Positions 1 through 10,302 of a DNA stretch of 64,000 nt are shown one piece after another. The stretch is from Diphasiastrum complanatum (taxonomy: Eukaryota > Streptophyta > Lycopodiopsida > Lycopodiales > Lycopodiaceae). How positions within the stretch are numbered: position 1 is the first letter of the stretch; each line of letters opens with the position of its first letter. The stretch covers positions 64,337,067 through 64,401,066 of the forward strand of contig CM055100.1 in the NCBI GenBank assembly GCA_029204225.1, in the 5' to 3' direction. The notes under the pieces are model-generated. The model ran no database searches. It was given only the letters and a program-made list of their open reading frames with translations, and had not been told where the DNA came from. The translations under genes were made by a program, and so were the position numbers.

Positions 1-420
1 AATTATTAAGTATGATTTGGATTTCAGGAAATTATGATTGACGAATCATATGAATCTAAATATTTATGGTTGACAAATCATAAATAGATACTTTATTATT
101 GTAAGAGGATTATAAAGAATTGTAATGATTCTTAAGTGTGATGATTAATTCTTGATCTATTATTTGAGTAAGAATTCAAATCAGTATTTTGAATCTCTCT
201 ACTCCACTATTTTATTTGAGAACCTATGGATCTCACAAGATAAGTATTTTATTTGTGGAGAATTTAATTTATCTAGTGGATGTTATTCTACTATAGTCTA
301 TGGTGTGCAGATGAGGATCTCCAGTTATCTTAGGAGACAAACAAGTCTATTAAGATGAATGAATGCTATTTTTCTTGCATTTGGTGCTAGAAATAGGAGC
401 ATTTTTTGACATGGATAGCC
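1..420. repeat. Dispersed gypsy-associated repeat, copy 1
   Basis: AT-rich segment that recurs at about 5100-5620 and 55380-55830. The three share the core ATTATGATTGACGAATCAT, runs such as ATCTCACAAG, and the tail CTCCAGTTATCTTAGGAGAC or close variants. At the third site the repeat abuts a degenerate gypsy integrase on the minus strand, so it is probably gypsy internal or spacer DNA. No conserved protein is visible. Its left end lies outside the window. Confidence 0.5.
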
Positions 421-422
421 AG

Positions 423-880
423 TTAGTTGTATGTGGTTATTAATTATGCTACATCATTTCGGATGTGGTCAAGTAATTAATAATCATATGAGGGCCTAGA
501 CCTATAATTGGACATAGGAGCACTTGCATGGTGAATGACTGCTTTAATGCAAGAATTGGAGGTCAATGACTTAATATAGGTTCATGGGAATCTTAATAGG
601 AATATTCTCTCCTCTTGGAGAGAATACTTACCATGGAAACTCGACTATCTCCCTATTGGAATTTCATATTTTGGAGCTAGTTTTTCATCTCCTCTCTTGT
701 ATTCATTCACTATGGCTTGGGGGAAAAGGCTTAGGGTATTGACTAGCTTCTTCATGTTGGTTGGGTGGTTTATGCTCCACAGGTGTTCTTTTGATTTGCA
801 TGTGACAGAATTATTGAAGATCTTCACTTGGCAATCATTATAATGATCATATCAACACACTCATATTTAACTCTTACTAG
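423..880 (+). repeat. LTR-like segment, unit A of a 0.9-kb duplication
   Basis: This segment matches 1329-1790 closely (for example GAGGGCCTAGACCTATAATT and GTTGGGTGGTTTATGCTCCA). Its right half, with ATGGCTTGGGGG followed by GGTTGGGTGGTTT, also resembles the gypsy LTR at 6411-6900. Each copy is followed by copia gag sequence. I read it as part of an old LTR carried along in a direct duplication; no target-site duplication is visible. Confidence 0.5.
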
Positions 881-1323
881 AGTTATCACTATGTTGCTGA
901 AGGAAGATAATCAAAGAAGTCAAGACGCTTTGTCGACTTCATCATCTCATGCTTTATATGTCAACAAAGGCTCAAAATGACAGAAGCAAAAAGACATCAA
1001 ATCAGAAAGAGACATCAAAGTCAAGAACAACTATCAAATCCACAGTCAAAGAAGAAGATGTTTAGTAAGTATTGCAAGCGCACTAATCATGAGATCCAGG
1101 ATTGCAGGGTTCTCAAAGCAAAGAATGCCAGCAAGCAACCTGATCAATAGGCAAATGCAGTCACAAGTGAATGCATTCACAACACCTCCCGACATTGACA
1201 TGGATGAAGGAGCATTTATGGTCAAAGACCGAAAAGCACTATTGGATAATTCTTGGTTTTTGGATTCTGGAGCTACTCAACATATGACTAGTCATCATGA
1301 ACATTTTCACTCCTATAGCCGGT
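880..1323 (+). pseudogene. Ty1/copia gag-protease fragment, unit A
   Basis: Frame-shifted translation gives the gag C-terminus with a damaged zinc knuckle (KYCKRTNHEIQDC; the first Cys of CCHC reads Ser) and then the retropepsin start FLDSGATQHMT with its catalytic Asp. It is cut off after HHEHFHSYS, where the second LTR-like copy begins. Several frameshifts and stops make it non-functional. The same family is better preserved at 56927-59750. Confidence 0.75.
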
Positions 1324-1328
1324 CACTC

Positions 1329-1790
1329 CAGTTGTATGTGGTTATTAGCTATGCTACTCAATCCGGGCCTGGTCATTACAAGTAATTAATAATCATATGA
1401 GGGCCTAGACCTATAATTGGACATAGGAGCACCTGCATGGTGAATGACTACTTTAATGCAAGATTGGAGGTCAATAGCCTAATATAGGCTATGTGGGAAT
1501 CTTAAGGAGAATATTATTTTCTCTTGGAGAGAGTACTTATTATGTAAACTCGCCCATCTCCCTATTGGAATTTTAGATTCTGGAGCCAGGTTTTTCTCTC
1601 CTCTCTTGTATTCATTCACTATGGCTTGGGGGTGAAGGGTTAGGGTATTGACTAGCCTCTTCATGTTGGTTGGGTGGTTTATGCTCCACAGGTGTCCTTT
1701 TGATTTGCATGTGATAGGATTCTTGAAGATCTTCACTTGGCTATCGTTATAATGATCATATCGACACACTCGGATTTAACGCTTACCAGA
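1329..1790 (+). repeat. LTR-like segment, unit B of the 0.9-kb duplication
   Basis: Second copy of the segment at 423-880, offset by 905-909 bases. It runs straight into a second copy of the copia gag fragment, so the whole LTR-plus-gag block was duplicated in direct orientation. Confidence 0.5.
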
Positions 1791-3600
1791 GTTATCACTA
1801 TGTTGCTGAAGGAAGATAATCGAAGAAGTCAAGACACTTTGTCGACTTCATCATCTCATGCTCTACATGTCAACAAAGGCTAAAAATGACAGAAGCAAAA
1901 AGACATCAAATCAGAAACCGACATCAAAGTCAAGCACACTAATCATGAGATCCAGGGTTGCAAGGTTCTCAAAGCAAAGAATGCCAGCAAGCAACCTAAT
2001 CAATAGGCGAATGCAGTCATGACACCTCCCAACATCGACATGGACAAAGGAGCATTTATGATCAAAGACCAAAAAGCACTATTGGATAATTCTTGGTTTT
2101 GGATTCTGGAACTACTCAACATATGACCAATCATCTTGGCGACGATAACACTCATACTATTGAGGGTGAAGGCACTGTAAGATTGAAATTCCAACATGAT
2201 CAGTTCAAACTACTATAAAGTGTTTTGTATGTAGCTAAACTCTCTACGAATCTGTTATCAATAAGTAGATCACTGATTTAGGTCATAGGATGGAGTTTGA
2301 GTCTGATCAATGCCAAATTATCGATAGGAGAAGTAAGGTCTTTGCACTCGGCGAGAGGCATGGAAACTTATATAAATTGGCACATTGTTATTTTGATACT
2401 ATCCTTGAAAACCTCTGTTCTTGTCAATAAAGCATTACTATGGCATCATCGATTAGGACACTTGAATCATATATTTGTTTCATACATGTCTAAATGATCC
2501 CTAGCACTTGATCTCGACTATCCAACTGATAAAATCGACCTCCTTGTCTGTCATAGCTACATCCTTGCAACAAAAGATTTTTTTAGACATTGATCATTCA
2601 TATATATATATATATGTGGTCCAATGAAAACTTTGTCGTTTCTTGATGCAAATTATTTTATTACCTTCATTGACGAACATTCGAGAAGAACAGCTGTTTA
2701 TATCAATACCAAAAATAGGAGGCTTTCAACAAGTTTCGACAATTCAAAGGACATGCAGAAAATCAAACTGGTAAAAGAATTAAAGCACTGAGGTCCGACA
2801 ACGGGGGAGAATACATTTCAATCGAATTCAAAGAGTATTGCCTTAGCAATGACATTGAGCAACAATACATTACCTATTATTTGCCTCAATTGAATGGTCT
2901 TGCTGAGAGAAAGAACAGAATCTTAGTTGAATCAACAAATTGCATGTTATCACATGCGACACTTTTGAAGTCCTTCTGAGCTGAAGTAGTTTCAACTTAT
3001 ATTCAGAATAGATATCCTACTAAAGTTCTTAGACAAAACACCATACGAAGTTTGGACAGGCTCCAAACCTTCTCTATCGAAATTACAAGTTTTTGGATGT
3101 ATCGCTTATGCACAAATTTCGCATGATCTCGGGAAGAACCTTGACTTCGAGAGTAGTAAATCGATTTTCACCAACTACACTACTTCATATCAAACTTATA
3201 AGATGTATGATCATGTCGAGTCGAAGATATTCACCAGCCGGGATGTCATCTTTATCGAAGATCAGTTTATCGACCTCAAAGACAAGGGCAAAGCTCATAT
3301 AGTTGAGAACTATCAGACTCTCTTGAAATATTGAACTCTTTAGTTCCAAAGTCGACTATTCCATTTGAAGGTCCAAAGATTATCAACTTCGAACATCACC
3401 CAGAAGATCGACAAGACAAAGCATACCACCTATTAGGTACATCGACGAGTCTGCAACTTACCTTGTTCAAGAGCCGACGATTGTCGAAGACACACTCAGT
3501 CAGCCCGATTCCAATCTCTAGAAAGAAGCTATGGCTGAAAAATGGGCGAGAAATTAAACTGACAGAAAACTGAAAAAAAAATAGTAGGGCGAGTAATAAA
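1790..3600 (+). pseudogene. Ty1/copia gag-pol remnant (unit B and downstream)
   Basis: A long decayed copia reading region. In order it shows: gag tail with an internal deletion (to about 2000), the protease region (about 2097), the GAG-pre-integrase motif LWHHRLGHLNH (about 2440), an integrase core with DNGGEYIS and AERKNRIL (about 2800-2920), and an integrase tail (to about 3330). Every part is broken by stops and frameshifts. A few residues that may belong to the RT approach appear near 3530. The motifs match the copia element at 56.9-59.7 kb, so the two are probably the same family. Confidence 0.8.
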
Positions 3601-3941
3601 CTTATCAATAAGAAGAAAAATATCAAAAAATCCACTCTTAGGATTGTTTAGCACTGTTTCCCTAACAACGACACCAAAAAAATATTGGACCCTTTTCGTG
3701 CCTCCCTAATTGGTTGGATCTAGAGGGCAAGAAAGGGGTTTTATGGATCTATTCCAAGTGAGTAGTCATTTGTAGTATCAGGTTTCGATCCAATGGAGAG
3801 AGGGTAAACAAAGAGATAGGAGTGGTAAACAAGGAGATAGGAGTTGTCAATCTTAGCTTAGGATCTAATTGTGGAATAGCCTAGGTTTGTGTGTTGTTCA
3901 GCTTTTATATTTATTCTCTTTTTGGTCCTTTTCTTGGTTGT
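3601..3941. other. Unassigned stretch
   Basis: No convincing coding potential. It holds a short direct repeat (AACAAGGAGATAGGAGT-like, 3805-3845) just before the GA microsatellite. Confidence 0.3.
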
Positions 3942-5099
<1,158 letters not shown>

Positions 5100-5620
5100 A
5101 TTGTAGAATTTGGAACTCATAATCTGGCTAAGAATCGGGTTGGAAGAATAAATCCAGTGATTTTCCTTGTGAAAAAGATTTTGGAATGTTTTTTATATTT
5201 CCTGAGTGGTCTGTAAATTATGATTGACGAATTATAAGATTCTAAATATATATGATTGATACATAAAGGTCATTAAAAGAATATAAAAAAATGTGAGGAT
5301 TCTTAAGATAATGAGTAATTGTTGATCAATTGAGAGAGTCAAGGATTTAGATCTATTATTTGAACTCTAAATTTCTTTACTCCAATGCATATTTGAGATT
5401 ATGTACATCTCACAAGCATTTTCATTAAGTAATTGTTACTTATGAGGAATTTGCTTTCTTTATAGATTGTTGTCAAGGAATGCTTGTGTAGTGTTCTCAA
5501 CCTAAATCTCCAGTTAATTAGGAGACAAATAAATCTATCAAGAGTGTATGGTTGCTATTTCCTTGCATAAATCTATCAAGAGTGTATGGTTGCTATTTCC
5601 TTGCTAGGAATAGAGCACTT
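5100..5620. repeat. Dispersed gypsy-associated repeat, copy 2
   Basis: Homologous to 1-420 and 55380-55830 in the same orientation. It contains an internal tandem copy of TCTATCAAGAGTGTATGGTT (about 5556 and 5592). The flank GGCTAAGAATC at about 5120 matches the sequence next to the gypsy integrase at 55340. Confidence 0.5.
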
Positions 5621-5929
5621 AACTCAAGAGAGTATCTGGAATATTCAGAACTGAGTTAAAGTCATTTTTATCTTGATGGATCTTCTAAGAGATTTTGGTA
5701 GATGAATTGTAGTACTTTAGGTTTTGAAAAATTTGAAGTGTATTGGTACCAAAAAGTATTTATGATAGGTCTACAAGTAATTGTGGATAGTCTTAGACTA
5801 TAATTATTTGGATCTTTAACTTTTAAATCGTCATTTCCAATGAAAGGTGACATTTTCTCCAAAGATTCATGTAAATTGAGGTTACATAAAAGTGACATTA
5901 CTAGATTGGAGAGAATCAGGCCCAATGGA

Positions 5930-6410
5930 AAAATTTATCTCTTAGTGTTCTTCTAAAGGTCGATATAGTACTTCAGTGCAGAGATAGATAATTTGAGAAT
6001 TACTCCATCTCTAAGTACTTATTTGATATTGAAATTAGACTAAGGATTGATTTTTAGGACAAATGTGAAAGTTAAATGATGAATTTATTAGCTTTTGAAC
6101 TTAATCTTCAGGATTGGTCAACTGCTCATCTAGTGTATCATGTAAATTTAGTTTATTTGATGATGACAGTTTGATATATTGAAGATTTTACCCATTTGGA
6201 GGGCTTATCGCTCAATGCACCTTTGGAAACTGAAAGAGTACTCTGAACCAGAGATAAACAATTGAGGAAATCGTTCTATCTCTAAGTGCTTGATTAGGTT
6301 GTTGGTCAGATTGGGGATAAAGATTCATGGGAAAGAGTTAAAAGCATACAAATCTGGATCTTCCTTAGTTTTCTCGTTCTAAGGACAGAACTTGTTTAAG
6401 GGAGGAGAGA
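5930..6410 (+). pseudogene. Ty3/gypsy polyprotein 3' end, decayed
   Basis: The frame near 6075-6165 reads FELNLQDWSTAHLVYHVNL, which fits the gypsy integrase tail pattern (Y/F-x-L-x-LP ... HPVFHVS-L). Further on, about 6375-6410, another frame gives GQNLFKGGE just before a purine-rich tract, typical of the end of plant gypsy pol. Stops and frameshifts occur throughout. The assignment rests on two weak motifs plus the LTR start that follows. Confidence 0.45.
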
Positions 6411-6900
6411 ATGTTACGACCATATTCAGTTAAGGACATGGAATAGTCCTAATATGGTAGACCGGCCCTCCAGTGTTCGAGATTATTGGTCACGCCTAGA
6501 TTTTATTCCACGTCGAGGCCTTCTGGTGACTAATGACCTTGAGAGGACCTAGATACTCTAATTTTGACATATGGAGTAGTGCATGTACGTGTGATGGATA
6601 TAGACAGGAGGAATCCACGGAGAGCTGTGACCTCTTTATAGTTGACCTGCATGGGGATTGCATGGGTTCATGCACAGGATCCTACTTTCTATATATTGAG
6701 GTAGAGATTATCCCATCGACGACTTGGTCTAGGTTACCAGTTGAGCTCTTCTCCTCTTGCTATCACATGGCATGGCTTGGGGGCTAGATCCAGGAGAAAA
6801 CTCCAGGAGGGATCTAGGATTGGTTGGGTGGTTTTGCTCCATTGTTGTGTTTTCCTATCCTCATCTTAGGGGTTTTCCCTAGTGCAGTTTGTTTGGATTT
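6411..6900 (+). repeat. Ty3/gypsy 3' LTR (right end uncertain)
   Basis: Begins TGTTACGACC immediately after the purine tract GGGAGGAGAGAA, the usual polypurine/LTR junction of plant gypsy elements. The right part (ATGGCATGGCTTGGGGG, GGTTGGGTGGTTTTGCTCCA) resembles the LTR-like units at 423-880 and 1329-1790. I could not fix the CA end or find the matching 5' LTR. Confidence 0.5.
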
Positions 6901-7797
6901 TAAAATTCATATTTTCTCTGTTTCACCCATGTGCTCACTATTTGGCACATATGGTTATACTGTTTAATTTTCGGAGATTAGGAGGGATGCTTCACAGAAG
7001 AAAAGGCGCTTCAGAGTTTTGAATAGATGGTAGGACAAAAACAAATGTCTCCCATCTTTGGCCAGAATTTAGCCTCTTAAGCTAACCTGGAGGTAGATAA
7101 GTCTATATTGGCCAGCCTTTTCTGAAAGAAAGAAAACTGATGCTTTTAAAGAAGTTAAATTTTTCTCTCGGCCAATGTGTTCTGTTTCTTAAGAGGTTGA
7201 AGGTAGCTAGGGCTTACAATCATGTACCATTCTTGTATTGACGTTCTATTTATTCTTAGCAGTCATACATTTTAGCTACTTTTCTTTTGTGATATCAGAG
7301 TGCTTTCTGGGCAAAAGGGTTCAATTTCCAAAGGAGAGCGAGTCCCATGTTAGCCTTTTTATGCAAAAAGCCTCAGGAATTTAGAATACAAAGATGAAAT
7401 TAACTATAATGGATTTGTTAAGTCATTCATTGCTAGGTAACAGGATCAAGTTTCTTTCAAATTAAGATTGTTTTATTGCTACCAAAAAAAGCAGTTGCAA
7501 GACATTTGCTATTGACATTTTTGATGATTTGAATGTGGTTGCTTTCCTCTAACATTCCTATTGTGAACGTATCATGATAGTCATGTTTATGTTCAGATTA
7601 AAGCATTTGCAAGTTAGTCGCCAAGACTATTTTAGGAAGTTGTTATCATTAATCATTTAACATGTGGTCATACTTTGTGGTCTCAATTCTTGAAGCCATA
7701 TTTTTGCTCCTTTAGTAAGGGGTTTGTATGAAATTTGTTGAAGTAACTAGTTGTAAATTATTGGTGTATTGACAAAATGGGTTGTCATGGTTCTTGC
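6901..7797. other. No gene seen
   Basis: Non-coding sequence between the gypsy LTR and the kelch pseudogene. It could include intron sequence of the lost kelch gene, but I see no exon with splice sites. Confidence 0.3.
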
Positions 7798-8142
7798 AGA
7801 TTGACAACTGCCAAAGCAATTTTTGACTCGCATGCAAAATTGTTGTGTGGATGGGTTCATACAACGTGTAATTGACCTCCTCCAAAAGACAATTATGTAC
7901 CTTCGTTAATGGTGTTTGGAAACTATGGAGGTTATGGAAGACATGGTCGTTTTAATTGCTTACTTTTAATTAATCTTCAAAGTGGTTCACTAGAGCATGT
8001 TAACGCAGTTAACTCACCTCGTCCAAGGATGGCTCACATAGCATGAATAATCGACAATGCAATGTGGGTAATCGGTGGTAGGGAAGATCCAAGCACTCCC
8101 CTTGGAGATGCTTTAGTTTTTCATCTTTTGTTGCTCATTTAA
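7798..8142 (+). pseudogene. Kelch-repeat protein fragment, two stops
   Basis: A single frame of 115 codons reads as the kelch part of an F-box/kelch or similar plant protein: LMVFGNYGGYGRHG, then SPRPRMAHIA, then AMWVIGGREDPSTPLGDA. This is the beta-propeller blade pattern with the GG doublet and the conserved Trp. Two in-frame TGA codons (after TTCN near 7855 and after RMAHIA near 8045) interrupt it, and the blade ends at a TAA. The parent gene could have acted in ubiquitin ligase substrate choice, but this copy is a dead fragment. A TTGCAGA sequence just before it could be an old splice acceptor. Confidence 0.65.
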
Positions 8143-8379
8143 GGCTATGTTGTTTTTCTTAAAAACTCCAATGAATTTTGGGCGCTAATGTGTGCCAAAG
8201 GCATATCTATGCTAATGAAAAGTGTACAAAGAAAAAGAGCAAAGCATCAAAGTCACCAACAACATAAGCAACCAACCAGGAAATATAGGAGCCATAAGAG
8301 AAAGTACAATTCCACATTCATGAAAGTACAATTCCAATGGACGCACAAAAGATTAATACGCAGTGTGAAATTATTAATG

Positions 8380-8463
8380 CTTCTTGGTTTCTAAGGGGAG
8401 GCTCGAACTTGAGACCAAAGAAACTTTGGATGCCAAGATAACCAGTTGAGCCAACCCGGTTAG
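8380..8463 (-). mobile_element. tRNA-derived SINE, copy 1 (84 bp)
   Basis: On the minus strand it carries an A box-like TGGCTCAACTGG and a B box-like AGTTCGAGCC, and it ends CCAAGAAG. It is flanked by a perfect 17-bp target-site duplication GTGTGAAATTATTAATG at 8363-8379 and 8464-8480. The same unit occurs at 23608-23691 and 24421-24505. The length is close to a bare tRNA, shorter than most plant SINEs. Confidence 0.85.
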
Positions 8464-8511
8464 GTGTGAAATTATTAATGAGATAATTAATGAGAGAGAG
8501 AGACCAAATGA

Positions 8512-9405
8512 AAGAGGAAGGCATGCAGCCAAGACAATGTCACGTTAGTTCTTCTACTAAAAGCATGGGCCAGCCTAGCAACCCTGGAACAGGGCAAACA
8601 GCTTCACTGGGACATCGTAAAAAGAGGCTTTCAGTCGGATGTGGTTGTAGGCAACACCCTTGTTGACATGTATGCAAAATGCGGCTGCACAGAGGACGCC
8701 CGGGAGCTGTTCGACAACATGAGTGAAGGAGATGTGGTTTCATGGACTGCGATGATTGCGGGATATGCACAGAATGGGCTTGCCCAGGAAGCCCTTGCTC
8801 TGTTTGAGCAACTGCAGAGGGAAGGCACGAAACCTAACGAGGTCACATATGTTAGTGTTCTCTCTGCATGTGCCCATTCTGGCCTAGTAGATCAAGGTCG
8901 TCATGTCTTTGATTCCATGTGTAAAAATCATGGTGTCACACCAACCAGGGAACACTATGCATGTATGGTTTATCTTCTAGGGCGTGCAGGGTGCTTGGAT
9001 GACGCTGAGCTCTTTATCTACAAAATGCCAATTCAGCCTGATAGTGTGGTTTGGATGACTTTGCTTGGTGCTGCTAGAAAATATGGCCATGCGGAGATAG
9101 GAAGACGTGCTTTTGATCGTGTCGTGAAGTTGGAACCAAAAAATGCTACACCTTATGTGCTGCTATCAAGCATCTATGCAGCTGCTGGTAGGAAGGATGA
9201 GTTAGCAAAGATCAGATCTGAAATGAAGGAGGCAGGTGTGAAAAAAATGCCTGGGTGCAGCTGGATCGAAGTTGATAACCAACTGCATGCCTTTGGTGAT
9301 GCAACTCATCCACAAAGCAAGGAGATTCAGGCTGAACTGGATAGATTGGTGGGGTTGATGAAGAAGGCAGGGTGTGATGGATGCAAACAGATACCACCAT
9401 TTTAA
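8512..9405 (+). CDS. Pentatricopeptide repeat protein, E/E+ class, 5'-truncated
   Basis: Open from the codon after a stop at 8509-8511 to a TAA at 9403-9405, 297 codons, with no good start ATG, so the 5' part is missing or in an unseen exon (a TGCAG lies at about 8525-8529). It reads as PLS-type PPR motifs: TLVDMYAKCG, VVSWTAMIAGYAQNG, PNEVTYVSVLSACAHSGLV, MVYLLGRAGCLDDA, then the E motif (PYVLLSSIYAAAGR) and E+ region (MPGCSWIEVDNQLHAF, HPQSKEI). Such proteins bind organellar RNA and most act in C-to-U editing in plastids or mitochondria. The protein stops soon after E+ and I find no DYW deaminase in any frame downstream, so it is an E+ type or has lost DYW. The truncation just after a SINE suggests a partial gene, but the remaining frame is intact. 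Confidence 0.8.
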   Translation, partial: KRKACSQDNVTLVLLLKAWASLATLEQGKQLHWDIVKRGFQSDVVVGNTLVDMYAKCGCTEDARELFDNMSEGDVVSWTAMIAGYAQNGLAQEALALFEQLQREGTKPNEVTYVSVLSACAHSGLVDQGRHVFDSMCKNHGVTPTREHYACMVYLLGRAGCLDDAELFIYKMPIQPDSVVWMTLLGAARKYGHAEIGRRAFDRVVKLEPKNATPYVLLSSIYAAAGRKDELAKIRSEMKEAGVKKMPGCSWIEVDNQLHAFGDATHPQSKEIQAELDRLVGLMKKAGCDGCKQIPPF

Positions 9406-9867
9406 GGATGGCTTCTGTTCCTGTGGAGATTATTGGTGATGATAAGTTGAAAAATGCGACTGCAACTAGCTTATTTGGACAGGCAGAAGGCTTGATTGGG
9501 GAGTTTTTTTTGGCAGCCTTGCTTGTCACACTTTTAACTTCACAATGATGGTCAAGGTTGATGACTAATGAGTGTATTCTTATAGGTCTTTTGAAGACAA
9601 TACAAGTCTTTGACCCCCATTTTCTCTCCATTTTTGCTTTTGAGGTTTTTTGTTGATGTTGCAGTGCACTAACTTTATTGTAAGACTAATTTTCATTGAT
9701 TCTTGGTTTACTTTGTCATACTACAGTCCCTGCCCAACAATTAATTTTTAGCCCTATGTTTGGGAAATAGTATACCTTGTTTTCGAAGTGAAGAGTCATA
9801 AATTATTTAGCTTCATTTCCAAATCTTTAATGTGTGCTCAATGACATCTAATACGTATCTCTCTATC

Positions 9868-9905
<38 letters not shown>

Positions 9906-10140
9906 CATCACCATCTCCACGCGACATCATCTCTTCGCTGCTTCCATCTCCATGCAACTCTCACTTCTTTCGAACTTTCTATGTGGCTAGATCTACCTTT
10001 TATGTGCATGACACTTTCTTGCATCACTTTTAGCTACTCTAAGCTTGTTTCTCAAGATTTCAGTGCTACTATCTTTTTGCAATAGATCCTCAACAGTTTG
10101 AGTTTTGAAATTTTGATTTTTCTTGATCTCAAAATTTTCG
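9406..10140. repeat. Intergenic with (ATCTCT)n/(CT)n tract
   Basis: Possible 3' untranslated sequence of the PPR gene followed by AT-rich DNA. A pyrimidine tract of TCTATC/TCTCTC units lies at about 9858-9905. No other gene seen. Confidence 0.5.
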
Positions 10141-10302
10141 CAGTCTGTAAAATCGGCACAGTTCGTACGGATCCATACCATATTGCAAGTACAAGCTAAC
10201 GACTGCGTAGTGCTCTGTCTTACCTTCTATCTGAATCAATTTTTGAGTCAATCGGACTTCGTATGAAAAAGTTACGCTCATTTCCATAAAACTGCTTGAT
10301 TA

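Noticed and set aside
9212-9631. 139-codon minus-strand frame over the PPR end
   Set aside because: Antisense shadow of the PPR gene.
9858-9905. CRISPR-like or structured repeat array
   Set aside because: Simple CT/ATCTCT repeats; no spacers. No CRISPR expected in a plant nuclear genome.
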